This document shows positions 1 through 6,158 of a stretch of 11,075 nucleotides of DNA, one piece after another. The first letter of the stretch is position 1. Each line of letters starts with the position of its first letter. The notes beneath the pieces were generated by a model, which was given only the letters and a program-made list of their open reading frames with translations, was not told the origin of the DNA and made no database searches. The stretch comes from Arthrobacter sp. PM3 (lineage in GTDB: Bacteria > Actinomycetota > Actinomycetes > Actinomycetales > Micrococcaceae): contig NZ_CP022314.1 of the NCBI RefSeq assembly GCF_003352915.1, positions 3,813,040 through 3,824,114 of the forward strand. Direction: 5' to 3'. A program made the position numbers and the translations under genes.

Positions 1-550
1 GCAGCCCGGACCCCGCCCACTCCGCCGTCATCGCCCGCGTCAAATTCCGCAGCCCGCCCTTCGCCGCCACATACGGGGCAATCGTGGGCCGGGCCAGATC
101 CGCCTGCACCGAACAAATATTGATGATCTTCCCGTGCCCCCGCCCGATCATGTGCCGGGCCGCTTCCCGGCCCACCAGGAACGCGCTCGTCAGGTCCGTC
201 GCGATCACCCGCTCCCAGTCCGCGACATCCAGCTCCAGCATCGGCACCCGGTGCTGGATCCCGGCATTGTTCACCAGCACCTCCAGCGGCCCCACGTGCT
301 CCTCGACCCACGCCACGCCCCGGGCCGCCTCGGACGCGTCCGTGACATCAAACGCGCACCCGTGCACCCGCCCCGGCGGGTAATCCGCGGCCATCAACGC
401 CTCCGCAGCCTTCAACCGCTCCGCATCCACACCGTTCAGCACCACCGTCGCCCCCGCATCCGCCAGGGCCCGCGCCAACGCATTCCCGATCCCCCGGCTC
501 GACCCCGTCACCAACGCCACCCGGCCCGACAAGTCAAAAAGTCCACTCAT
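1..550 (-). CDS. IdnO-like short-chain dehydrogenase/reductase (3'-truncated by window edge)
   Basis: Cytosolic NAD(P)-dependent oxidoreductase of the classical SDR family. The first 183 residues are in the window; SDRs are usually about 250, so about 70 residues lie beyond base 1. Visible motifs: cofactor glycine motif TGSSRGIG (residues 15-22), NNAG (94-97), catalytic Ser147 in NICSVQ, and Tyr160/Lys164 in YVAAK. The stretch KIINICSVQ...TIAPYVAAKGG closely resembles E. coli IdnO (5-keto-D-gluconate 5-reductase), so reduction or oxidation of a keto/hydroxy sugar acid is the best guess. The ATG at 550 follows GAGGATC by about 9 nt. It starts 13 nt after the stop of the upstream beta-hydroxyacid dehydrogenase, so the two are probably cotranscribed. 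Oddities: the position of the SDR catalytic-tetrad Asn reads Asp119 (TDLTSAF), and all 14 Arg codons seen are CGG. Substrate is inferred only. Confidence 0.88.
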   Translation of the reverse strand, partial: MSGLFDLSGRVALVTGSSRGIGNALARALADAGATVVLNGVDAERLKAAEALMAADYPPGRVHGCAFDVTDASEAARGVAWVEEHVGPLEVLVNNAGIQHRVPMLELDVADWERVIATDLTSAFLVGREAARHMIGRGHGKIINICSVQADLARPTIAPYVAAKGGLRNLTRAMTAEWAGSGL

Positions 551-563
551 AATTCGCTGATCC

Positions 564-1481
564 TCAATTGGTCGTAACTGTTGTGTTGTCGCTGAGATTC
601 GAGATTGTTTGCCGCACGACGGCGAGGTCCCGGTCCCCCAGGCCCTGGCGCTTAAGCTCCGCATAGAGCCCGACGCCGGCCCGGGCCATCGGGGCCGCCG
701 CACCGGCCGCCGCGGCGCTTTCGAGCACGAAGGACAGGTCCTTGTGCATGAATTTGGCCGGCCCGGTGGGCTCGTAGTCCCTGGCGGCGAGCCGGGGCCC
801 CACGATGTCCAGGACCCGGCTTCCCGCCAGGCCGCCGGCCAGCACCTCGTAGAGGGCGGCGACGTCCATGCCGGAGCGTTCGGCGAGCTCGGCGGCCTCG
901 GCGAGCGCCGCCGTCGTGGTTCCCACGATGAGCTGGTTGCACGCTTTGGCCAGCGAGCCCGACCCCAGCGGCCCCAGCCGCCGCACGGTGGTGCCCATCG
1001 CCTCGAAGAGCGGCAGGAGCCGGACGAACTCGGCCTCGCCGGCGCCGGCCATGATGGCGAGCGTCCCGTCCTGCGCGCCTTGGGTGCCGCCGCTGACTGG
1101 AGCATCGACGACGACGGCGTTGCCGCCGCTGGCCGCCGCGACCCGTGCGCCGAAGTCCTTGACTGCCGTCGGCGAGACGCTGCTCATGATGACCACAACG
1201 GTTCCCGGCGCCGGCGGCTCGGACGCCCACCGGGCCAGGAGCCCGGCGCTTGCGTCTTCGATGTAGGACAGGTCCGGGAGCATGAAAATAATGACCGGCA
1301 TATCCCGGAGCTCGTCCACCGCGGCCGCGCGGGAGCCGCCGCGGGCTTCGAAGTCGTCCAGCGCCTGCGGTGACCGGTTCCAGGCCCTGACGGCCCAGCC
1401 GGCGCCCAGGAGGTTCGCCGCCATCGGCGCCCCCATCAGCCCGAGTCCGACAAACCCGGCTTCCCTGCGGTCCAGCTCCAT
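564..1481 (-). CDS. NAD(P)-dependent beta-hydroxyacid dehydrogenase (HIBADH / tartronate semialdehyde reductase family)
   Basis: A 305-residue cytosolic dehydrogenase, full length for the 3-hydroxyisobutyrate dehydrogenase / 2-hydroxy-3-oxopropionate reductase family (about 290-300). Domain order: N-terminal Rossmann fold with GLGLMGAPMA (residues 12-21); substrate motif DAPVSGG (126-132); helical C-terminal domain with catalytic Lys179 and Asn182 in SGSLAKACNQLIVG; and the KDL motif (Lys247, Asp248). The family interconverts a beta-hydroxy acid and its semialdehyde; GarR/GlxR members reduce tartronate semialdehyde to D-glycerate. Which substrate applies here cannot be read from the motifs. 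The ATG at 1481 has GGAGTGAGG upstream, an acceptable Shine-Dalgarno. It is first gene of a leftward pair with the SDR and is divergent from the D-2-hydroxyacid dehydrogenase, sharing a short promoter region. A role in sugar-acid or glyoxylate/glycerate metabolism is inferred from the neighbours. Confidence 0.9.
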   Translation of the reverse strand: MELDRREAGFVGLGLMGAPMAANLLGAGWAVRAWNRSPQALDDFEARGGSRAAAVDELRDMPVIIFMLPDLSYIEDASAGLLARWASEPPAPGTVVVIMSSVSPTAVKDFGARVAAASGGNAVVVDAPVSGGTQGAQDGTLAIMAGAGEAEFVRLLPLFEAMGTTVRRLGPLGSGSLAKACNQLIVGTTTAALAEAAELAERSGMDVAALYEVLAGGLAGSRVLDIVGPRLAARDYEPTGPAKFMHKDLSFVLESAAAAGAAAPMARAGVGLYAELKRQGLGDRDLAVVRQTISNLSDNTTVTTN

Positions 1482-1504
1482 GATGCCTCACTCCGTCGTG
1501 GTTA

Positions 1505-1555
1505 ATCCTACAAATTTGTTCAGTATCCTAGCCTGCATTCAGTATGATGAACACT
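1505..1555. promoter_or_regulatory. Divergent promoter/operator region between the two dehydrogenase transcripts
   Basis: A short, unusually AT-rich spacer. For the leftward pair there are two TAGGAT boxes on the minus strand (1530-1525 and 1510-1505), a classic actinobacterial -10. For the rightward gene, TATGAT at 1543-1548 lies 7 nt before the ATG at 1556, and TATCCT at 1524-1529 is an alternative -10. No good TTGACA-like -35 pairs with these boxes, which suggests activator dependence. TGTTCA (1517-1522) and TGAACA (1548-1553) form an inverted pair centred on 1535, and TTCAGTAT occurs twice as a direct repeat (1519-1526, 1538-1545). The IclR regulator of this cluster is a plausible but unproven binder. 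Confidence 0.5.
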
Positions 1556-2608
1556 ATGACGACCAAAACCACCGTCGCGATCGCCGTCCCGCTCGAAGTC
1601 GAGCTGGTGGACCGGATCCGCGCCGTCGACCCGTCCGTGACTGTCCTCTACGACCCCGAGCTCCTCCCGCCGGAACGCTTTCCCGCAGACCACGCCGGGG
1701 ATCCGGCGTTCCGCCGGACGCCCGAGCAGGAGGAGCGCTACTGGGACATGCTCAACAAGGCCCAGGTCCTGTACGGGTTCCCCAACGAGAACCCGGCGGG
1801 CCTGGCCAGGATCGCCGGGAGCAACCCGCGGCTGGAGTGGATCCACGCCATGGCCGCCGGTGCCGGCGGCGCGGTCAAGGCCTCCGGCCTGGACACCGCG
1901 ACGCTGCAGAAGTTCAAAGTCACTACCTCCGCCGGGGTGCATGCCCTCCCGCTGGCCGAGTTCGCCGCACTCGGCATCCTGAACGGCTTCAAGCGCAGCG
2001 CGGAACTGGCGCAGGACCAGGCGGCCAAGGTCTGGCCCGAGCTGCGCACCCCCACCCGGCTGGTCAACGGCTCCCGCCTGGTGGTAACCGGGCTGGGCGA
2101 GATCGGGCTCGAAACGGCCCGGATCGCCCGGGCGCTGGGCATGCGCGTCAGCGGGACCAAGCGGACCGTGGAGCCGATCGACGGCATCGAGGAAGTCACG
2201 GACAACGAGGGCCTGGCCGGCCTGCTGGCCTCGGCGGACGCCGTCGTCAACACCCTGCCGGGCACGCCCTACACGGAGAAGCTCTTCGGCCGCGGCGCCT
2301 TCGCCGCGATGAAGCCGGGCACGGTCTTCGTCAACGTGGGCCGCGGCACCGTGGTGGACGAGGACGCACTGCTTGAAGCCCTCGGCAACGGACAGGTCTC
2401 GTACGCCTGCCTCGATGTCTTCGCCGTGGAGCCGCTGCCGCAGGACAGCCCGCTGTGGACCCACCCCAGGGTCATGGTGTCCCCGCACACCTCGGCCCTC
2501 AGCGCCGCCGAGAACCGGCTGATCGCCGAGCGCTTCTGCAGCAACCTGCGCACCTACCTCGACGGCGGCGACCTCCCCCACCTCGTGGATCCGGTCCACT
2601 TCTACTAA
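1556..2608 (+). CDS. D-2-hydroxyacid dehydrogenase (GhrA/GyaR-type family), probably leaderless
   Basis: A 350-residue cytosolic dehydrogenase of the D-isomer-specific 2-hydroxyacid family, which reduces 2-keto acids (glyoxylate, hydroxypyruvate, 2-ketogluconate and others) to D-2-hydroxy acids or the reverse. The cofactor motif is GLGEIG (179-184). The catalytic triad is visible as Arg263 (NVGRGTVVDE), Glu292 (FAVEPLPQ) and His311 (SPHTSA). After the second beta strand the sequence is TKR (201-203) instead of the acidic residue typical of NAD enzymes, so NADP(H) preference is inferred. Start choice: ATGs at 1544, 1547 and 1556 share the frame and none has a Shine-Dalgarno. A TATGAT box ends 7 nt before 1556, which fits a leaderless mRNA starting at that ATG; starting at 1544 would add MMNT. 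It is divergent from the HIBADH-SDR pair and convergent to the carrier gene. Exact substrate unknown. Confidence 0.9.
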   Translation: MTTKTTVAIAVPLEVELVDRIRAVDPSVTVLYDPELLPPERFPADHAGDPAFRRTPEQEERYWDMLNKAQVLYGFPNENPAGLARIAGSNPRLEWIHAMAAGAGGAVKASGLDTATLQKFKVTTSAGVHALPLAEFAALGILNGFKRSAELAQDQAAKVWPELRTPTRLVNGSRLVVTGLGEIGLETARIARALGMRVSGTKRTVEPIDGIEEVTDNEGLAGLLASADAVVNTLPGTPYTEKLFGRGAFAAMKPGTVFVNVGRGTVVDEDALLEALGNGQVSYACLDVFAVEPLPQDSPLWTHPRVMVSPHTSALSAAENRLIAERFCSNLRTYLDGGDLPHLVDPVHFY

Positions 2609-2630
2609 GCCTTTCCCGTACAACAGCGCC

Positions 2631-2670
2631 AGGGCGGCTCCACACCTTGCACGAGGTGCGGGGCCGCCCT
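2631..2670 (+). terminator. Stem-loop terminator of the D-2-hydroxyacid dehydrogenase gene
   Basis: Outer arms AGGGCGGC (2631-2638) and GCCGCCCT (2663-2670) pair exactly; an inner stem CACC/GGTG (2643-2646, 2655-2658) extends the structure. It lies 22 nt after the stop codon at 2608. The T tract that follows is weak (TTCGCGTT), so it may act together with the second hairpin about 60 nt further on. Confidence 0.6.
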
Positions 2671-2730
2671 TCGCGTTGGCGTGCGGCCCCCGCCCCGCGA
2701 CGCGTCTCCCACCATGCGACGCGCACCGCA

Positions 2731-2772
2731 AAAGGCCGGGGCCCCTCCCTCACGGAAGGGGCCCCGGCCTTT
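2731..2772. terminator. Bidirectional Rho-independent terminator between convergent genes
   Basis: A perfect 16-bp inverted repeat: AAAGGCCGGGGCCCCT at 2731-2746 and its complement at 2757-2772, with a 10-nt loop. Because the arms begin with AAA and end with TTT, an A-tailed/T-tailed stem appears in both directions; the minus-strand reading ends in TTTT. It lies 32 nt past the stop of the leftward MFS gene and about 120 nt past the rightward dehydrogenase, so it can separate both transcripts. Confidence 0.85.
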
Positions 2773-2804
2773 GGCTTGCGGGCCACGCGGTGCGCGGGTG
2801 CGGC

Positions 2805-4154
2805 TTAGCGCGCATCCTCCGTCAGGACGAGGTCGCGCCCTGCCGTTTCCGGCGTGAAGAACGTGGTGATGAAGGAGATCAGCGCCAACACGAGCGAGTA
2901 GACGGCCAGCACCAGCCAGGAATGGTCCATGGCCGCCAGCAGGGCGGCACCCACCAGCGGGACCAGCCCGCCGGCCAGCACGGCGGAGAGCTCACGGCTC
3001 ATGGCCACTCCGGTGAAGCGGTACTGCGAGCCGAACAACTCCGGCAGGAGCGGGCACTGGGGGCCGAGCATGGACTGGACGCCGAGGGCGATGCCCACCA
3101 CCATGACGGTCCACACGAGGGCGACGTTGCCCAGCGTCACGAGGTAGAAGGCGGGCAGCGCGATGACAGCCTGGAACAGGGCGCCGTAGCGGTAGACGGG
3201 CACACGGCCGAAGCGGTCGGACAGGGCACCGAACGTGATCACCAGGACGGCGGCGAACCCGGCGGCGATGAGCAGGCCCACCGGTCCGATGAACTTGTCA
3301 CCGGGGAAGACGCCGTCCTTGGCCGCCAGGAACGCGATCAGCAGGGCGGAGTAGATCGAGGAATTGCCGTTCTCGCCCATCCGCAGGCCGATGCCGATCA
3401 GCACGTTCTTCTTCGAGTGCTTCCACAGCTGGCCGATCGGGTTCTTGACCACATTCTTGTGCTTCTCCAGTTCCTGGAACACGGGCGTTTCCTTCAGCCG
3501 CAGCCGGATGAAGATGGCCACGACAACCAGGAGCACGCTGGCCAGGAAGGGCACGCGCCACAGCCAGCCTTCCAGGACGGACTTGTCCGCCATGGCGATG
3601 AGCGCGAAGGTTCCGGCGCCCAGGAGGGTGCCCAGCTGGATGCCCACAAACGGCAGCGAGGCGAAGAAACCGCGACGGCGGCGCGGTGCAACCTCGGAAA
3701 TCAACGTGGTGGCACCGGCCTGTTCGGCGCCGGCACCCAGTCCCTGGAGGATGCGCAGCGTCACCAGGAGCACGGCGCCGAGCATGCCTGCCTGCTCGTA
3801 GGTCGGCAGCAGTCCGATGGCAAAGCTGGCGGTTCCCATCAGGCCGATGGTGAGGATGAGGACCATCTTCCGGCCGAACCGGTCCCCGATGTGGCCAAAG
3901 ACCATGCCGCCGAACGGCCGTGCCGCGAAGCCCACACCGTAGGTCGCGAATGAGGCGATCAGCGCGCCGTCGTCACCGAGCGGCTTGAAGAACAGCGGAC
4001 CGAAAATCAGGGCCGAAGCCAGGCCGTAGATGTAAAAGTCGTAGTACTCCAGTGCGGAGCCCACAGAGCTGGCAAGCGTTGCCCGTCGCAGCTGTTCCGG
4101 ATCGACGACGGCGCCGTCCGCTTCAGCGAGCTGTGTATTAGTACTAGTTGTCAC
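2805..4154 (-). CDS. MFS transporter, metabolite:H+ symporter (MHS) type
   Basis: An inner-membrane proton-coupled carrier of 449 residues, right for the 12-helix MHS family (ShiA, ProP, KgtP and similar). The family signature GSALEYYDFYIYG (residues 32-44) opens helix 1. The MFS loop motif GHIGDRFGRK is at 87-96 and its pseudo-repeat GALSDRFGR at 309-317. RLRLKETPVFQEL (217-229) opens the central cytoplasmic loop, and SEVAPRRRRG (153-162) is the basic loop between helices 4 and 5. The family carries carboxylates and zwitterions, so it probably imports the acid that the neighbouring dehydrogenases handle; that is inference. Start: GTG at 4154 has GAGGGAG (4166-4160) 5 nt upstream. An in-frame start at 4250 exists, but it would put a poorly conserved 32-residue extension over a perfect inverted repeat. 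The gene follows the IclR gene by 146 bp and has its own terminator at 2731-2772. Confidence 0.92.
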   Translation of the reverse strand: MTTSTNTQLAEADGAVVDPEQLRRATLASSVGSALEYYDFYIYGLASALIFGPLFFKPLGDDGALIASFATYGVGFAARPFGGMVFGHIGDRFGRKMVLILTIGLMGTASFAIGLLPTYEQAGMLGAVLLVTLRILQGLGAGAEQAGATTLISEVAPRRRRGFFASLPFVGIQLGTLLGAGTFALIAMADKSVLEGWLWRVPFLASVLLVVVAIFIRLRLKETPVFQELEKHKNVVKNPIGQLWKHSKKNVLIGIGLRMGENGNSSIYSALLIAFLAAKDGVFPGDKFIGPVGLLIAAGFAAVLVITFGALSDRFGRVPVYRYGALFQAVIALPAFYLVTLGNVALVWTVMVVGIALGVQSMLGPQCPLLPELFGSQYRFTGVAMSRELSAVLAGGLVPLVGAALLAAMDHSWLVLAVYSLVLALISFITTFFTPETAGRDLVLTEDAR

Positions 4155-4217
4155 AAGCACTCCCTCAAGAACACTCCAGACCCCCGTTGGCCTGGTGGGG
4201 TGTGAGCAACTCCCAAG

Positions 4218-4262
4218 GAGTCGATCACCATGCTGAACAGCGTACAGCATGGTGATCGACTC
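4218..4262. repeat. Perfect 18-bp inverted repeat in the MFS leader (candidate operator or mRNA hairpin)
   Basis: Arms GAGTCGATCACCATGCTG (4218-4235) and its exact complement (4245-4262) flank a 9-nt centre. It lies 39 nt after the IclR stop and about 64 nt before the GTG of the carrier. No T tract follows on either strand, so it is not a standard intrinsic terminator. It could be an operator for the upstream IclR regulator, a processing or attenuation stem-loop, or an mRNA 3' end-stabilising hairpin. TGTTCA, which recurs in the other promoters of this cluster, sits at the arm/centre border on the minus strand (4239-4234). Confidence 0.85.
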
Positions 4263-4300
4263 GCCAATGAGTAATCGGATTTATTCCGTCCCCCGGGTAG

Positions 4301-5098
4301 CTAGCCCATGGGATTGCCCAGGGACCGGGCGAGGTCCTGAAGTTCCTTGACCATCATGGCGCCCTGCTCCTCGGAGTAGGTCGCCTTCAGCGCGGTGACC
4401 GAAAGGCCGAGGCTGGGGCCGTGGGCGCCGCGCGTCGGCACGGCCACGGCCAGGCACACGACGCCGGTCGTGGACTCCTCGTCCTCGAACGCGTAGCCGC
4501 GCTCCCGGATGACTTCCAGCTGGGCTTTGAGCTCGGCGCCGGTCCGCAGCGATTTGGGCGTCAGGACCGGAAGTTCAGCGTCGTCGGGGAACATTTCGTC
4601 GATGTCGTGGTCGTGCAGCCGGGCAATGAGGGCCTTGCCGACGGCGCACAGGGACACCGGCATCTTGTCGCCGATGTTGGACGTCAGCCGGACGGCCGGG
4701 TGGCCTTCGTAGCGGGCCAGGTAGATGACGTTGGTCCCGTCCAGCATCGCGATGCGGACTGTCTCGCCGGACAGCGTCGGGGCCTGTTCGCAGAACCGGT
4801 AGAACTCCTGGACCTCGTCAAGGCGGCTGAGGTACGCCGCGCCGAGCTCCACCAGTTTGCGCCCGAGGGTGAATTCGGCACCCTGGCGGTGGATCAGCCG
4901 GGCTTCCTCGAGTGCGAGGAGGAGGTTGGACGTCGAGGACTTCGGGATCCCCAGTTCCCGGGCCAGGTCGCTGAGCGTCAGGCGCCCGGTCGCGGACGCG
5001 GCCAGCGCTTCCAGCACGGCCGCGGCGCGGGTGACTGCCGGCGCGGGCGATGCGCTCCCCAAGCCGTCGGAAGTTCGGGAAACTCGGGAATCGGCCAT
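4301..5098 (-). CDS. IclR-family transcriptional regulator
   Basis: A 265-residue cytosolic DNA-binding regulator, typical length for IclR proteins. The N-terminal winged helix-turn-helix covers about 23-85, with RLTLSDLARELGIPKSSTSN (39-58) holding the recognition helix. The C-terminal GAF-like effector domain runs from about 100 to 260 and has family features: VRIAMLDGTNVIYLARYEG, SLCAVGKALIA (149-159) and GYAFEDEESTTGVVCLAVAV (201-220). Such proteins sense small aromatic or sugar-derived acids and repress or activate adjacent catabolic genes. The ATG at 5098 is preceded by AAGGAG with a short 4-nt gap. It sits between the FAH hydrolase gene (107 bp upstream) and the MFS carrier (downstream), all leftward, so it probably controls this cluster; the ligand is unknown. 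The first 22 residues are Ser/Ala-rich and probably disordered. Confidence 0.93.
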   Translation of the reverse strand: MADSRVSRTSDGLGSASPAPAVTRAAAVLEALAASATGRLTLSDLARELGIPKSSTSNLLLALEEARLIHRQGAEFTLGRKLVELGAAYLSRLDEVQEFYRFCEQAPTLSGETVRIAMLDGTNVIYLARYEGHPAVRLTSNIGDKMPVSLCAVGKALIARLHDHDIDEMFPDDAELPVLTPKSLRTGAELKAQLEVIRERGYAFEDEESTTGVVCLAVAVPTRGAHGPSLGLSVTALKATYSEEQGAMMVKELQDLARSLGNPMG

Positions 5099-5205
5099 GA
5101 TTCTCCTTCAGGTATTGCGCGCAGGTCACCACGCCACTCATTCGCATGCCGTCCAGTCAGCTGAACACCAACCATCATAATGTCTGGCGGCAGGCTGTGG
5201 GGCTG
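5099..5205 (-). promoter_or_regulatory. Intergenic region before iclR-type gene: -10-like box and TGTTCA element
   Basis: On the minus strand, TATGAT (5179-5174) is a close match to the -10 consensus, and TGTTCA (5167-5162) lies just downstream of it, where a bound repressor would block transcription. No convincing -35 was found 16-18 nt upstream. The placement would suit autoregulation by the IclR protein, but this is inference. AAGGAG at 5108-5103 is the ribosome binding site. Confidence 0.35.
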
Positions 5206-6036
5206 TCAGGCTCCGGCCGCCACGGGATTCGTCAGCTCGCCGATGCCGGCAATGTGGCAGCTGACGGTGTCTCCGGGAAGGATCGCGGCGGACTGGGCCG
5301 GGAATCCCGTCAGGACGAGGTCGCCGGGGTGCAGCGTCATGAAGGAGGTCAGGTAGGCAAGGATCTCCGCCACCGTCCAGCCGAGATCAGCGGAGCTGGC
5401 CGGCGTGAGCTCCACCCCGTTGTGCCTGATGCCGATCCGCAGATCGCCGGCCGCCAGATCAGTGACGATCCAGGGGCCCGCCGGGGTGAACGTGTCCTGG
5501 CTCTTGGCACTGATCCAGAGTTCGTCGGTGGCCTGCAGGTCCCTGGCGGAGACGTCGTTTCCGATCGTGTAACCGAGGATCACGGCGCCGGCAGTGTCCG
5601 GCGTCAGCCCGCGGGCTCTGCTCCCGACGACGACCGTCAGTTCCGCCTCCGGCTCAACCCGGCCCATGCCGGCGCGGAGTTCAATGGCGTCGCCCGGGCC
5701 CACCACGCTGGTGGCCGCCTTGTGGAAGGCCTGCGGCGGGAGGTCACGGCCGGCGCGGCCGGTGTTGTGCGCCATGCCCAGGACATTGGCCGGAACGCAC
5801 GGCGCCAGGAATGTGAAGGACGCCTGGTCGACGCTCGCGCCGGGTTCCCAGCCGCTGCGGTGCCGGCTGCCCGCGTTGGCTGCGGAACCGGGAAAGGGCG
5901 AACCGGTCACCGTCCAGACTTTGCCTGCGTCACTGCCGAAGTCCGGTGCATCGTTGGCGACGAAGAAGAATTCGTCCGCGGCAGCGGCGGGGAGGGGGCG
6001 GACTCTGGCGATTCTGCGGGGGTGCGTGGCGGTCAT
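5206..6036 (-). CDS. Fumarylacetoacetate hydrolase (FAH) family protein
   Basis: A 276-residue cytosolic enzyme of the FAH fold, whose members cleave, decarboxylate or hydrate 2-oxo/2,4-dioxo acids with Mg2+ or Mn2+. Metal ligands are recognisable as Glu130 and Glu132 (EPEAELTVVVG) and Asp161 (GYTIGNDVSARD). The SAKSQDTFTPAGPWIVT stretch (176-192) and the terminal LHPGDLVLTG...PGDTV...IAGIGELTNPV are family-typical. The active-site lid, usually GLNYxDHAxE, reads GMAHNTGRAG (87-96), so the His and Glu of the usual dyad appear to be missing by this alignment. That points to a divergent subgroup with an unknown reaction. The ATG at 6036 has AGGATGAG about 4 nt upstream; TAGGAT there could instead be a -10 for a leaderless mRNA. 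First gene of the leftward FAH-iclR-MFS run. A role in cleaving a keto-deoxy sugar acid is inferred from neighbours. Confidence 0.87.
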   Translation of the reverse strand: MTATHPRRIARVRPLPAAAADEFFFVANDAPDFGSDAGKVWTVTGSPFPGSAANAGSRHRSGWEPGASVDQASFTFLAPCVPANVLGMAHNTGRAGRDLPPQAFHKAATSVVGPGDAIELRAGMGRVEPEAELTVVVGSRARGLTPDTAGAVILGYTIGNDVSARDLQATDELWISAKSQDTFTPAGPWIVTDLAAGDLRIGIRHNGVELTPASSADLGWTVAEILAYLTSFMTLHPGDLVLTGFPAQSAAILPGDTVSCHIAGIGELTNPVAAGA

Positions 6037-6051
6037 GGACTCATCCTAGGT

Positions 6052-6067
6052 GGCCCGTTTCCGGGCC
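6052..6067 (-). other. Small GAAA-tetraloop hairpin just upstream of the FAH gene
   Basis: Read on the minus strand: GGCCCG, loop GAAA, CGGGCC. It is an exact 6-bp GC stem capped by a GNRA-type tetraloop, ending 15 nt before the ATG and 5 nt before the AGGATGAG element. If it lies in the mRNA it would be a stable 5' structure; if transcription starts at the ATG it is only DNA sequence near the promoter. Confidence 0.4.
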
Positions 6068-6123
6068 CGCGGTTAGGCCATCGAATAGGCTATTTCAGGC
6101 ACGCCGAAACACTTCCGACATGT

Positions 6124-6152
6124 TTCACATTTCCAAATGTTCACGGTATATT
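6124..6152 (+). promoter_or_regulatory. Candidate sigma-70-type promoter on the plus strand with palindrome in the spacer
   Basis: TTCACA (6124-6129, 5/6 to TTGACA), a 17-nt spacer and TATATT (6147-6152, 5/6 to TATAAT). This is the best -35/-10 pair in the window. A 14-bp palindrome ACATTTCCAAATGT (6127-6140) overlaps the -35 and spacer and could be an operator. The predicted start near 6159 coincides with the first base of the hairpin at 6159-6203. No plus-strand gene follows. Confidence 0.45.
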
Positions 6153-6158
6153 CATTGC

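Noticed and set aside
1520..2731. Minus-strand open reading frame opposite the D-2-hydroxyacid dehydrogenase
   Set aside because: The plus strand carries a complete catalytic triad and cofactor motif; the minus reading has only His/Gly/Arg-rich shadow sequence.
2676..3953. Long plus-strand open reading frame (425 codons)
   Set aside because: Antisense to the MFS gene; composition is Gly/Gln/His/Arg-rich low-complexity typical of a shadow frame in GC-rich DNA, with no domain or ribosome site.
4155..4250. Upstream extension of the MFS protein to 4250
   Set aside because: The GTG at 4154 has a clear GAGGGAG site and the family signature begins near it; the extension would be encoded by the inverted repeat and lacks hydrophobic or conserved sequence.
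4218..4262. Inverted repeat as an intrinsic terminator of the iclR-type gene
   Set aside because: The stem is strong, but no T run follows on the minus strand; I keep it as a repeat of unknown role.
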